Positions 38,101 through 51,109 of a stretch of 64,000 nt of DNA are shown piece after piece. The stretch's first letter is position 1; every line of letters starts with the position of its first letter. The notes under the pieces are model-generated. The model ran no database searches and was not told the origin of the DNA. It saw only the letters and a list, made by a program, of their open reading frames with translations. The DNA lies in contig NC_084776.1 of assembly GCF_028858725.1 (NCBI RefSeq), forward strand, positions 2,418,001 to 2,482,000, in the 5' to 3' direction. Source of the stretch: Colius striatus. Its lineage: Eukaryota; Chordata; Aves; Coliiformes; Coliidae. The position numbers and the translations under genes were made by a program.

Positions 38101-41100
38101 ATTAAGGAGACTAAAAAGTAACCAAAAAAAAGGTTCTGGAAGGAAGCCAGAAGCACTGTAACAAAGGGAAAGAGATTTGAAAACAATAATGTCACAAAAC
38201 ATCCCACGGAAAGAAGCAAGGATGAATCTCCAGTCCATAAGAATGCCAGGTAGATGAAGTTATCTCCCAGCTGCTGCCAGCAACACAAACAGTATTTACA
38301 AGTTTGACAGCTGCCCAGCAATTAGGAGAGGAGCTGGTGTTTACTCGTGTTTAGAGGCAGAAGCAGCGAGTGGGTTCCAGCAGCGTTGTGACGCGTGTTG
38401 ATAATTATGATATTATGCCATTGGTTTGGTCTTCGGGTGTTTTTCAAATCAGGACTCGAGATCTCTTTGTTCTCCTGTGTAAAACTCAGCTTTGAGGTCA
38501 CTCTTCTCCTTACACACCCTTGGCTGTTTATGAATATTCTCACAAAACTCCAAGCTCATTTCCCATTGAGGAAGACAAGAAACAGGTTGTGTCATTGTCT
38601 GGCTCAATTGTTCTTCATAACTACATAATCATTCCAAAGAGAGAAATACTTGCTAGCTTGAAGTTTGATTGTTGTAAAAGCCTCGTACCAACAATGAAAG
38701 GATACATTTGGTGCTGGACAAATGACTGAGGAGAATCTGCTTTTCATATTAAAGGAAAATAAATGAGAATGACATCCATCAAAGGAAAACTGGTAAAAGG
38801 TTCAATGGGGTAATCTCATCCACAATGAGGGTTAGGGGCCATTTCTGCTATCTTGTCACCAAAGTAGATGACTATAGACACCTGTGTGTGACGGAGGTTC
38901 CCTGCTGACATCCCAAAGGATGCCACACCAAGCCTTTTAAGCTTTTGGCTTCCAGTCAGAGGAGCAGACTTTGGCACCCTAACCTGATATTTCCTTAAAG
39001 CTGCAGACAGCATACTCTCCTATCCTGATCTTATGCATTGTTGCTCCTAAATGTGGCTGCACTTTATTAGTTTAGACAGAACTCTGGGATCTTTTCGAAT
39101 AAAAGGATCGTTATTGCAGAAGTTGGAAACATGTCAGCAGAAGGGATGAAATATTGCCCCATGCCCTTGCCATACTGAACAGGGAATCTTTTCTTCCAAT
39201 GTTGGTTTAGGACTTAATCCTGCAAGGTCCATCTGTCAGCAAATACAATCAGGTTTAAGAGAATGAATAACCATCCTAGAAATCACTGGAAACTATTTTG
39301 TTAGTGTAAGATTTTCAAGTGCGGAAGTTCTCCAATAGACTTGGACCACAGCACTCAGCACCCTGCAGAAAGGAGCCTTTAGTTCTTAGAACCAGTTATT
39401 GTGTCCAGAACAGCCATTCATTAGGGCTTTGTGCAGAGAGGTTGAATTTCACTCACTTGGAAGATATTCTTTCTAACCCCGTGAGACACACAGACTCTTT
39501 GGTTGATTTGGAAAACAAAATGATTAATGGCATTTTACAAGTTTTTCCACTAAACAGATTTCAGTTGAAGTCTGTCACAAGCTAAAGAATTTGCAGGAAT
39601 AGTGTCAATCTGATGATACAGTGGCAATAAATCCTATTGTACTGGATTACTTTTTTACCCATGAAAATGCTCTGACCTATTGTCATCCAAGTAGAACCAC
39701 ATTCCTCTGGCTGTTCAAAAGGTTCTGATTTCACTCTTGATTGTTACCAGGGCAACTAACTGCACCTCAATCCAAAATCCTGCCACACCAATCATTTAGC
39801 TCCATTTGAACAGACTTGTGGAGATAAAGCAAAGCACTAATTACTTATTCCCATTCAAAAAGCCTAAATCAAATCTTTCTGAGACCTGAATAATAGAAAC
39901 TTAGAGAAGTTGTTTGAGGGTTACTTGGTGTTTTGCATGAGGCACCAATTGCCTCATTTCTTTGGGGAACAGCTAACTGTGGCAACAAAATACCATGAAA
40001 AGATTAATCTTAGTCTATCCAGTGCAAGAGTGCACTACAAATCTCACCACAGGCCACTCCTGGAAAGGCTTCTCTCTCAGTTGTGGAAAACTAAAAGGAT
40101 TTTCATTAAGAGTCAAACAGCTGGTTAAGGCTTGTGAGTGGAAATAGAAATACTTGAATTCTCCCACTGAGATTTCTGGTGGAAAGTAGGCTACGTTTTA
40201 TGGCATCTGCTTTCATATGTATTGTGAATATCATCCCAGTTGTTCAGGTTTGTCTTAGTTTGAGCCATCTTTGAGTGGGGAAATGCCAGTTAGAAAACTT
40301 GCACGTTCTTCCATAGCTCCTGAGGATCAGCATTTCCTGGAGAGCAAAATGGGCCAATTGGTCATGTCAGGAATCAGGTTGGTAAAATCAGTGCAGGTCT
40401 AACCACTGACAGGGTGCAGGCTTGCAAGGAGACAACAAAATGATGCTGCTACTGCAACACAGAGCGTTTAAGAAAGAACTGAAGAGCCTTCGTGTTTGAA
40501 GTTGTCTCAGGAATGGTACATGGAAATACCTACATGGAAAACACCTACATGGGAAATCCCCAGCTAGTTTTACTCTTTCACCCTGATAAGTCTTTATTTC
40601 ACAGTGCCTAATGAATCCCTGTCTTGGTTCTCCTTTAGAGTGTGGAAAACCTTTGTCTGAAAATGGTTGTTGACTGAAATTACCTCTATTCAATTTGTTT
40701 CCCAGGCTGCTGATTTTTATTAAATGTCAATTCTTAGGTATTCTCAGGTTAGTATTGACCTACTATCCTCTACAATGTTGACAGCAAAGAGAAACCAAAA
40801 ATTCCATGCTTCCTCAGCTGAATCTTTCCACAGGAAATTAAGGGCTGAAACACTCTCCACTCTTCCAGTTCTCCAACCCAGCATGTCACCACAAATAACA
40901 TGTGACTTGTTGAAGCATATTCTCCCCTGTCTGCACTCTCAGAATACAAATTTAACTGCTTTAAAAACAGGAACCAGTGCTACTATCATGACTGCAAACT
41001 ACAACAAAATGGAACAGCTTCTTGTGAAAAGCAGCACAGTGGCTTCTTGGGTTACAGCATTGTTTCCTGCCAGGCAGGACACACAGCTGGTCTGCTTTTA

Positions 41101-43430
41101 CAATATCAGCTGAAAAGATGAAGAATCAAGTCTAGCACTTAGGTCAATTTAAAAAGCAAACAGAAAAGAAATCTGTATTTATCATAATGGCATTTTAATT
41201 CCACAATAGGCTCCTGGAAATGGATGTTCTGTAGCAAAGCTTTCTCACCAAAAGTTCATGGTGAGAATACTGGACAAGGAAGGTAATTCACAAAAGAAAG
41301 AAGGGCAAGGCATCAGTCAGTCTAAAGAATCTTAGTCATGGAGAACACAGAGCGAGGTGAATTAGAGTGTCCTGTTGAAAGGCAGAAAGGCTTCATACTT
41401 GTCAGTATAAAGTATTTTCCACCTGATCTTTCCAAAAACTATTCAGAACCTCTTCTGGCAGAAGCTTTTCTCAGACTGCAACCTTTTTCTCTGGTAACAC
41501 TTTCTTTGCAAAAGCTGATGTCTTTAGAAACGATTTCCTGAACAAATCATGGATATATCAGTCCCTGCTCTTTGTGCCTCCAGAATGACAGGCATAGAAA
41601 CCTTGGGCAGAACTTGAATTTCTGGCATTTCTTCCTTTCCATTGCAATGCCACACTAATGAAGTGCATCTAAAATATGGATTGCTTGGCCATTGTCTGAA
41701 TTTAGCAAGTTTGCAGCTGGTTAGCTCTGATTGATCAACTGACATTTGCTAAGCAGCGCTAAACCATTTATCAACACTTACTATAACCTTGTGTTTGACA
41801 GTACCTAGATCAATTGCCTGAACCCTAGGGAGCTTGGCTGACTTAGTAGCGCCAATCTTGTCACTTTGGTACATTCACACCCTTTCAAGAGCAATAAGGC
41901 AACAAGTGCATCAGAATGTTTGCCCTCTTTTTAAAACTGCCTGTCAGCATTGTAGGACGTGTCAGGTGGATGTCCCAAGCCTTCCCTGCTTTGCTTTAAA
42001 TCAGGTACAAAAATAAAGAGATGAGTAAAAAGAAGATATAAAAGTTGTAAGAGGCTAGTTAGCCAAGTCTTTGCACATAATGAAAGCTAAAGACTTTTCT
42101 TCCTTTCCTTCTTCCAGTGAGTAATTTCTGTTACTGTAACTAGCAGTAGGAATGTTTATCCCCACCAAAACTGAAGCATTCACTTCCTCTTCTCCATCTC
42201 CTACGGTCACTTGAAAAAGCACTTCCCTCTCCATTCTGCTTCTGGCAGGAAAGCTTATAATAGCACTACAAAGAACATAATCTATAAAATGATTTCTTTT
42301 GTGAATTAAAATCGTATAGTCTCATTCTGTATCACCATCCCCACGGGGAATGAGTCAGGGGTAATAAAAAACACCAGCTCAAAGTTCCCAGGAGACCACA
42401 GTACCAGAAGAAAGGAGAGTGATGTAATGCAAGGACATTGCAAACATTGTTAGTGGAACCTCTGTCCATATGGACAGACCATCTCTCTCTAATCTGGATC
42501 ACCTCTGTCTTCTTCCCAGGCTCACAGCTCTGGTGTGGCCACAGCCATGGGAGGAGACCTTCAGTCGTAAACTGACACAGGAGCAGATATTCGAGGAATT
42601 TTAACAACAAGGAAGATGTAGAAGCCAGTACTATGTAATCAAACCCCTGGCAAGGGTGTTGCAACCCACACAGTGAGCAGCATGATGATTGTATTGTCTT
42701 TTTTCCTTCATCTTTCAACTTGTTCTGTCTGCCAGGTTAGTATCACTAGACAGATTATCTTCAGCAGGCACACCTTGGCAGTAGGAGTGAAAACCCTAAA
42801 TATACAGCAAGGAAAGGAAATCCTGCTCACCAGTTTGCCTTCTGTATGACATTTCCAGAGCCTCAGCTTACTCAGAAAGACATTACAGAGTTTTCAGTAC
42901 AGTTTAAGATATTTGTTCAGGATTCAGAAACGTAGAAATAGGGGTAACTGTAAGGAGGATTAACATAGTTCTTCCTTTCTTCCCTTTGTTTGTGGATTTT
43001 CATGGCTTACTAAGGTCAGAATCTCACAGCAGACTCTTTACACATATATTTTTGTGCATAAGTACATGTTCACACAGGTCCTCACACACAGACACCCAGA
43101 TCTAACAGAACTGGCTCCATTCTTGCAATTTAGGCCTTCACTACCAGGTCCCCTCTACTACAATCATTCCAACAAACTAGTTGCCCAGATCAGACTCATA
43201 AGGCAAGCTCTGGGGCTGAATGATTCTTCTGACTCACACTTATTTCAGCCAACATTTCTCACAGTCTGTAACCTTCAATTTCCTCTGGTATGAGCTGAAA
43301 GTGCCTCTGCTGCTCTGCCCTCCTAGCTCAAGAATTCATGCAGGCAGTTTTGCTGCACCTTAGCTTTGTTCCTCCTCTGGTAATGACAAGTGGAATAAAC
43401 CCCACCAGAAATGGACAGACAGGAATGGAG
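32141..43430. other. Noncoding sequence upstream of KCNJ16; no gene seen
   Basis: Only short open frames without family resemblance occur, together with simple repeats such as the TG run at 36265-36292. Nothing here supports a protein-coding gene or a structural RNA. Confidence 0.5.
36265..36292. repeat. (TG)n microsatellite
   Basis: TG dinucleotide repeats interrupted by TTTG units. Confidence 0.85.
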
Positions 43431-43434
43431 GAAT

Positions 43435-43640
43435 GGAGGAACTGCCAAACTGGATCAGACCCACAGTCTGTCTAGTCTTGTATCCTGTCTCCACCAGCAC
43501 CTAATACCAAATGCTCCAAGAGATGTAGGAGCCCTGCAATAGGCAGCTTTGGAAGAATTTCCCTCCTCTAACGAGCTCTTACCCTGATCTTCAGTAATTA
43601 GAGGCCAGCTTCAGCCCTGAAATTACACAGCTTAATAGCT
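43435..43640 (+). mobile_element. Ancient CR1/L3-like LINE remnant, second copy
   Basis: The words GCCAAACTGGATCAGACCC, GTCTGTCTAGTC, GTATCCTGTCTCC and AATACCAAATGCTCC, then a GGAGCCCTGCAATAGGCAGC segment, match the old CR1/L3-like 3' tail also seen at 22741-22925. This copy keeps more of the first half (ACTGGATCAGACCC), while the other keeps more of the second half (TTTCTTCCTGACC). Confidence 0.65.
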
Positions 43641-43960
43641 TTCCCAAACATGTATTCATGCAAGCACTAAAGCTCTGCCTCCTTTTAATATTCAAATGAA
43701 CACCAGCTCTCCTTCTGAATTTCAGTGAGAGAAACTCTGTTTCCAAACAACAACTAACAAGCTGCCAGGTTACATGCAAAACACACTTCCAGCTGAACAA
43801 GATAAACAGTTTATTCCCATGCAGGTTGTTTAGTTCCTTTAACACTCTCTAAGGTAACAGAATTTCTGTTTACATGTACACACACAGAGGCAAGCATGGG
43901 TAAGGAAATGAGAAATGGGCTTTACCTTAAAGTCTGCTGAGATCTGAAAGAATCTCTGCT

Positions 43961-44003
43961 TCACTCCCTCCTTTCTTTTTCTCTGTCTCTCTCCCTCTCT
44001 CTT
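43961..44003. repeat. Polypyrimidine (CT-rich) tract
   Basis: A plus-strand C/T-only stretch with few interruptions. It lies beside a minus-strand AAG|GTAAAG donor-like site at about 43925, so it would be a purine tract in any minus-strand transcript. Confidence 0.7.
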
Positions 44004-44009
44004 GCATGG

Positions 44010-47000
44010 CTGGACTGACAGGTTGGCAGAACTGAGAACGACAGGTTGGGTTTGTTTTTTTAGGCACAACTCCTCCCCCTCTCAAAGAGAGAAAAAAATG
44101 CAAGACTGTTTGGGAAAAGTTCACAGAAAATCCCATCCTTTCAGCACATTAGAACTGACGAGAAATATGCTACATTTGGGAGCCTGGCAGTTTGCTGATT
44201 GTGGGTTTTTTTCTCCAAAAGGCTCAAGGTCTACTTTGCAGTAAGTGTGAAGCAACCAGAGGATTTACACCAGGAGCTAATGTGACCCCAAACCTTTCTC
44301 AGTTCTCTGATAAGCGATCCAACAGATAACTATAGCCCATTTAAGGCAACCTTGATGAGTTTGAAGTGGAGAAGGCTTTTTGCATGCAGCACAAATATCT
44401 TTGGGACTTGCATTTTACCCTTGCATCCCACCACCACTATGTGTAATAAAAGTCACCAGTAGATATCTGAAGTCTTCATTTTCCCCCCAGAAGCCTCTGC
44501 TGCTGCTAACCTGCCTGCACTCACAGCAGAAAGCAGGTTATTTTAAACTCCTCTTCTACTCCAGCCTCTGACTTGGTTACACAGAGACCAGCTCACCTTC
44601 TGTCAGAGGCATATGCTGTACAGCACAGTGCTCTCAGCTGTGTGCTTCCATTGGCCTGCCCAGTTGTGCTGGCTCACCTGGACAAAATGCATCCCTGGAA
44701 ACTCCTGCTACCACAAAGTTTTTAAGCTCAGCCCATTAGAGAGTGTTGCAGACAAGATGCAGGCAGTGGCCTCATCTTGAGCCACTTAATAGGGTGTCTA
44801 GATTAAGGCTGTGTCTGCTTCTGCTGCCCTGCTGCTGCTTGTGCCTGTGCCCACCTGGCACAGAGCTTTGCTTCTGGGGACTCATGGGCAGAAACATTTG
44901 TTAATAAATACCAAGAAAGAGGAGCTGAGAGGTTGGTGATGAAACAGCTTTTACATCTCCACTTTCCTGCAATCTATCAAAAGCACTGAGGGACAGGTCT
45001 CTTGTGCTCTTACACTTGTCCTAAGATGGCACTTTGGGCACAAATCTGCTATTTGTCTGGTCTGTTCTCTGCAAAGCAGCAGTCTCTTCCTTACCCTGCT
45101 GTTTCAGGCAAACATATAGTAGACTAATGACAGTCATCTGCATAAATTTGCATCACAGGCTCCTTGAATAGAATCCATATCTCCTCTGGGGCAGGTTTGC
45201 AGCGGGTTTATAACAGCGGTGTTTCAGAGACTTCCTTTGCTTGCATCACTGCAGCTGAGGTGTGGTGTTCAGCATGCTGATAAGCCAACAGCTCTGCAAA
45301 GCCATCACTGTCCCAAGAACTTCTGGAAAAAACCCCAGCCAGTTGAAGTTAAAGCTGAACTAGATTAGAGGTGAGTTGAATGGGTATCACACAAAGTCAG
45401 TGTGACATCATACACGATGATGCCCAGTTCCACCTCTTGCTAGCTCAGCTGCTTCTCTCACACCAGGCCAGGGCCATGTCTGTCTACTCCAAGACCGATT
45501 TCCATTCCTCCCTAATCTCCTGCAGAATGCATTTTCTTTCTGTCTCTTCTATCAGGTGACTGTTCTCAATCATTTTGAGCTCCCTACTTAAGATTTCCAG
45601 AGAGATAATACAAATGCTCAGCAATCTTTCCTGCTAGTGGAACAAGTTATCTGAATCCAGCCAAAACTGGCCATGGCCAGCCCCAAAGTGATAATGAATC
45701 ATGGCTGAATGCACTAGTGACTGCTGAGAGCCTCTATGAAGTGAGAAGTTGCTCTTAATGTTACAGTCTGGTAACAGCCTTCATCTTTCTGTCTTAATTT
45801 CTTATACAGATGGGATGGGGATGTATTATCATCAAGTTTATGCCAGTCTCAGCATCACAGTATCAGAGGTAGATTTACTAGCTGAGAGATCCAACTATAG
45901 CTTGCTTTGACACTGATATATAACAGACTTCTCAGTCTTCACTCCTCAGCATTATGAGGCTGGAGATCCAGAGCCCTCTAAAGATTTGCAACTTGCAGGA
46001 TCCTTAAGGAGACAGAGTAGATCCAAAGGGATTTATTCTCTTTGCTGGCTTCTGTTACCTGGCCCAACACCAAGGAGCCAGGAATTAAAACATACTCAGT
46101 GCAACCCTCGTGCATTACCCCTGGCATAGTGACCTCACATGGGCTAGCTGGTCTGTGGGCTCCTGGAGGAGAGAAGCTGAGCAGTAGCAGTGAAACAAAG
46201 GCAAATGCACCAACCTCCAACTATAGCTTCCTGCTCAGTCCCAGACCAACCCTGTGGTGTAAGCCTGGACACATGTTTGTACGGCTGTGCCCACCCCAGA
46301 GCTGAGGGTCCATATGAGCCAAGAGCTGGCCCATAGTTCTTAGCAAACACAGTTGCTAAACTCTGATTTTAAAGCTTCAAATCAGTCAATAAATGCACTT
46401 CAATTAAGTACTACAGTGAGGTCAGATTTCTTGTTTTACCTGTTTAACTAGCAAGTTTCAAGAGGGTTTAATAACGAACTCTCGGAGCACAGCTTATTAC
46501 AGCGTCAGAAAGGTTGCAAAATTGCATTCAACTTTGGTTTGTTACATTTCAATTAGTTACACTCCCTTTAAAAGAAAAAAAAATAGAGGAAGGAACATGT
46601 CATAATGTAGGAACTTGATCCAAAATGTCTTGATGCCAATGACAAGATTCCCATGGCTTTCAGTCGACTATGGATAAGTACAACTACCATGAATCTGGGA
46701 TTTTCATGTGTTGTCATTGATGGTAGACCAGTGTTTCCCATCCATCTGCCCTTCCCCTGTCCTGCTTTGGAAACATCTTCAGTGAATACAAACGGTCCCT
46801 GGGCAGGGATAGCTGAGCAGGTACCAATCACAGGGGAGTCATCTGTGGATTGCAAAGGGAGAAAGGGGAAAAACACCCTAATCCACATCTCAGATCCCTG
46901 CTCTTAGCCTTTGGGATCCCACAAACAGCCTTGCAGTGGTCACTGATCCACACCCATTACCTCAAACTCCAGCAGCAACATGCACAGGCCAGGCTGTCAT

Positions 47001-48470
47001 TTTTTAACTGTCTGGGTCTGTTGCTCTAAATTCCCACCCATTCAAAGTTCAAACTCTCTTTTTACTACCTATAAACTACAGGCACTTAAAAGTTTGATAG
47101 GGAGGTGAGAGGCCTCCTGCAGTGAAGAGCAGCAAATAGGATAAGCTGTGCTATCTTCAGTGCTTACAGATTGCTGGTGCCATGAAAATCAGCACAAAAG
47201 TTTCTGTTAACTTAGAGGGCACAGATGAGCCCTGTGGGTGTCACAGACCCTCTGGCATGTCTGACAAGATATTCAGACTTTCAGGAGCTACAGAAGGGCT
47301 CTAGCCCTTTCTCATGTGCTGTTGCACAGGGAGGATATTTCAGTCTGGGGACTGAATAATTCACCAAGAAATCAGCTGGCCAGTGTGGAAATAATTTCAA
47401 ATGAAGTGAGCCCTTAGGTATTACATTAACTGGATCTCTAGGGAAGGATGTGGATTATTGCAGCTGAATAGAGCCCTTATTTATCAGATGGAAAAGGTTA
47501 ATGTCATTTCCTTTCCTTTCCTCCATGGTTTTTCTTACCACATCACCATTTATGGATAGCATGAGGTGCAGACAGTGTAGAACATGTGCTTGATTGTTTA
47601 AATGACCAGAGCTGTTACTTTAATAGGGGGAAGGGGGGTAAGAAATTAAGGTTTCTTCTGGTTTCCTGGGGGGGAATTACAAGGCTAGGAAACATAAAAC
47701 ACTGAAGAAAGGAAATGGGCTTGTGGAGCACCTGGTCTTTGGTTTGACATCCAAGAGCATCTAACTGAATGAGGGAATTTTTTGCATTCTCATCTACTGT
47801 GTGTGCATAATAAGAACCAGGATCAAACTAATCTAATATCCTTATTTCATACTTTATAAAGAAGAAGTGCATTAAGAAAGGTCATTGTTTTTTGCTCCTT
47901 AATGAAGTTTAAATACAGTTAAACTAAGTTCTACTAATAAAGAGTCTATGCTTTTTCTTCTAATTTGCCTCTGGAGTCTCAACAGCTGTTGACCTAAAGA
48001 TAACTACAGAGTAGTTCAGCTATCTATTGTATGCTTTACTAATGATGGCAACAAGGCAGTTCTAATACCAGCTATGGAGACAATTTCTATGACAATAAGA
48101 CTGAGAGCAGTGAAAGCTGCAATTAAGAGAATAAAACTCTTTTTGTGGTAAAAGACTCAAGAGATCTACGTTTCTTTCCCTGTCTCTAGCACAGTACACC
48201 CTTAGGTAAGCCACTTGGTGATATCCTCATAATGTAGTAACAAAGATGGACCTAAACCACAGTTCAAGAGAAGGATGATCTCTTCTACCATTTGGGAATT
48301 TAAGGATCCCCTGAATCTGACTCCATGTTGGAGCAACTATCCCTGGAAAGAAATCCAGACTGAAGGGATGTTGAGTCTCAGGAACTCTGTGTACATGGTG
48401 GATGATTCTGAGCTAACCTTTCTGGCCCCAGATTCCCTTCTGTGTAACTGAGTCAGTAGCATTACCTTAC
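44010..48470. other. Noncoding sequence; no gene seen
   Basis: No supported gene. Open frames of up to about 106 codons near 46.0-46.9 kb overlap on opposite strands and resemble nothing I recognise. Confidence 0.5.
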
Positions 48471-48542
48471 CTTGCAAAGGTGTCTTGAGGACAAAAAAGT
48501 TAATATCTGGAGGCACTGCAGCAGGGATAGCTAATTCCACCT
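48471..48542 (-). other. Candidate 72-nt exon of unknown identity
   Basis: On the minus strand a good acceptor (CTTTCCTCATTTCATTCAG) and a near-perfect donor (CAAG|GTAAGG) flank 72 nt. One frame is open through both borders and reads VELAIPAAVPPDINFFVLK and on for four more residues. I do not recognise the peptide. It could be a cassette exon in a KCNJ16 leader transcript, a fragment of an old transposon, or chance. It ends 178 nt from the solo LTR. Confidence 0.2.
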
Positions 48543-48719
48543 CTGAATGAAATGAGGAAAGAGATGCCCATTGACTTATGTGGGATTTAGAATGAGCCCT
48601 TATTCATTTAACATTAGGCACTGAACAGCAATCTGAGGATAGCAGTGAATAACTATTAATACTTGTGCAGTTAAACAATCAGCATCTAAGTTATAATGGA
48701 GTAAATTAATGTATATGTC

Positions 48720-49316
48720 TGTCATGGTTTAACCTCAGCCAGTAACTAAGCACCAGGCAGCTGCTCACTCAGTTCTGGTGGGATGAGGAGGAGAGCTGGG
48801 AAAAAAAGTAGAACTCACAGGTTGAGATAAGGACAGATTCATAATTGAAATAAAATGTAATAATAATATTCATAGAAATAATAATAATTGTAATGGAAAG
48901 GAAGATAACAAAAAGAGGAGAAACAAAACCCAAGAAAGGCAAGTGATGTCTAATGCAATTGCTCACCAGCTGCTGACCAAGGCTCAGCCAGTCCCTGGGC
49001 AGTGATCAGCCTCTCCTGGCTAACTCTCCCCAGTTTATATACTGGGCATGATGCCCTAGGGTATGCAATAGCCCTTTGGCTAGTTTCAGTCAGCTGTCTT
49101 GGCCATACTCCCTGCCAGCTTCTTGTGTACTTTCTGACAGAGCATGGGAAACTGAAAAATCCTTGACTCAGGATGAGCTCTAAGCAACTAAAGCAACTTT
49201 AGCAGCAACTAAAACATCGGTATGCTACCAACACTATTCTCGTGCTAAATACAAAACCAAGCCCTGTGCCAGCTACTAGGAAGAAAGTTAATTCTGCCCC
49301 AGATGAAACCAGGACA
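48720..49316 (+). mobile_element. Solo LTR of an old avian endogenous retrovirus (ERVL/ERVK-type, family uncertain)
   Basis: A 597-bp segment begins TGTCATGGTTTAACCTCAGC and ends with GAAACCAGGACA. In between come GGTTGAGATAAGGACAGATT, a TATA-like TTTATATACTGGGCATGATG, then CCCTTTGGCTAGTTTCAGTC and AACTAAAACATCGGTATGC. These words in this order match a solo-LTR family that I recall as abundant in neoavian birds. There is no adjacent gag, pol or env and no second LTR, so it is a solo LTR left by recombination. It is diverged, and I could not see a clear target-site duplication. The AT-rich middle (48840-48905) has an expanded AATAAT run. Confidence 0.75.
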
Positions 49317-50564
49317 GTAACTAAGGCAACCATAATGTGGCTACTGAGTTGGCTTCATGAAAGGAGTATTTGCAGAATAAGAAAAGAGGTACATGTAAAA
49401 GCTGACTGTTCTGATGGTTTTTTCCCTTGGCTGTAAAGGAACAACTTTTCTGGACAACCAAGCAGCAAGGTATTACAGCAAATAGTCTTTCACTTAAAGC
49501 CAACCTTGAGTTTGTTATAATTGCTATGTAAATATAATCCTACTCATCAATTAAATGTAACTCTCCTGAGCTGGAACATTATACATGTTCATTGAGATGG
49601 AATCCCTGTCAATTCAGTTTGCTAACTCAGTATTCATGTGCATTAGCCTTGGAAAAGAGAATGTGATTGCTTGAATAAATGCAGCCACTACCTCCTGCAT
49701 CCCTGTATCAGTTGACACCGTCAGTCTGACTGTAATGTGGGTTCAGAAACTGGTTGCCATGGAAATCCTAAATATTCAGTTCTTGGAAGGGCAATTCAAA
49801 TGGGATACTTGATAAATAGAAATAGCCCAGGCCTTGGCAGCTACATAGCTAACCCCTAGGTCCTAAGATACTACCAACAATCAGGAAATCATTTGTTTCC
49901 AAAGTACCTGAAGAACTTTTACTTTTCTCTAACATTTGTACTTCCAGGTTCCAGATTCCTTAGTAAAAAAACTCCCAGAACTTCCCTTTGAGTAAGTGCA
50001 GTCTCTCCAGGGGAGCTACATTATTTTTGAGCTGTCTGGATCCAGACAGTTCCACAGGCCAGAGGCTAATTGTTAATGGTCTCTGACTGCTTAGATATTG
50101 CCACTCAGTAGTAGCCCTTGCACTCAGATGACCTATGCTTCCCGTCCCTGTACACCACCCACGTGGGGCCAGCCAGTGTCTGACCCCTGGTTATTGTTCT
50201 GTGTGACTGAACATTCCTAATAATTCAGCATGGTTCTATAGCTTTGCTGTTTCCTAAGCATAGTTGCAAATTTTACAACCCATAAATAGACTTCCCTCTC
50301 GGGCAGAATCCAGCAGCTGTTTAACAACACACAACATCCCCCTGCAGCAGTTTAGCACAAGAAGTAATGTGTGTCATACCTAATTAAGCCGTAGGCAATT
50401 CAGGCTGGAGACAAATTCTTTCACTCTGTGTTGATAAAACAGCACAACAGACCATTACTGGGGGCATTAAGCCCTACTGTGGTATTTGAAATCTCAGTAA
50501 TTGTTACTAGGGAGAAGAAATTAAGTTCCATGGACAGTCATGGACATTATCCATAGACACTGAT
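49317..50564. other. Noncoding sequence with an 18-bp perfect palindrome
   Basis: No gene is seen. The sequence CTGTCTGGATCCAGACAG at 50032-50049 is its own reverse complement over all 18 bases. Confidence 0.6.
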
Positions 50565-51027
50565 GTGCTGGAGTGTGTACAAAGAAGAGCCACAAAGTTG
50601 ATCAAGAGGTTTAGAGAACAAGTCTTATGAAGTGTGGCTGAGGCAACTGGGGGTGTTCAGCCTGGAGAAAACGAGGCTGAGGGGACACCTCTCTCTCTAC
50701 AACTACTTGAAAGGAGGTTGTAGCAAGGTGGAGGTTGATCTCTTCTCCCAAGTAACAAGTGATATGGTGACAGGAAATGGACTCAAGTTGTTCCAGGAGG
50801 ATTTAAATTGGATATTAGGAAAAATTTCTTCACTGAAAGGGTTGTCAAGCATTGGAATAGGCTGTCCAGAGAAGTGGTGAAGTCCACATCCCTGAAAGTA
50901 TTTAAAAGGTGTGTAGATGTTGCACTGGAGGACATAGTTTAATAGTGAACTTGGCAGTGTGAGGTTTATGGTTGGACTCCATGATCTTAAAGATCTTTTC
51001 CAACCTCAATAATTCTACGAGTCTATC
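50565..51027 (+). mobile_element. CR1 LINE 3' end, plus orientation
   Basis: This is a 5'-truncated CR1. It contains the typical order: GAAGAGCCACAAAGTTGATC, GGGTGTTCAGCCTGGAGAAA, CTGAGGGGACACCTCTC, TTGGATATTAGGAAAAATTT, GGTTGGACTCCATGATCTTA and the octamer-like terminal TTCTACGAGTCTATC. The frame of the reverse-transcriptase C-terminus is partly open ([20 protein letters not shown]), but the element is inactive and lacks nearly all of its ORF2. It is less diverged than the copy at 23.3 kb. Confidence 0.9.
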
Positions 51028-51109
51028 ATAAAGCAAGCTTCGAGCCGGAACACCGCTGCCAACAACTTTCTTCCAGACAGTGCTGCAGAAGCAGTTCGAC
51101 GCCACTTGC

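Noticed and set aside
43925..44150. Possible KCNJ16 first exon ending at the AAG|GTAAAG donor
   Set aside because: There is no CpG island, TATA box or acceptor to define it; the purine tract alone is not evidence of an exon.
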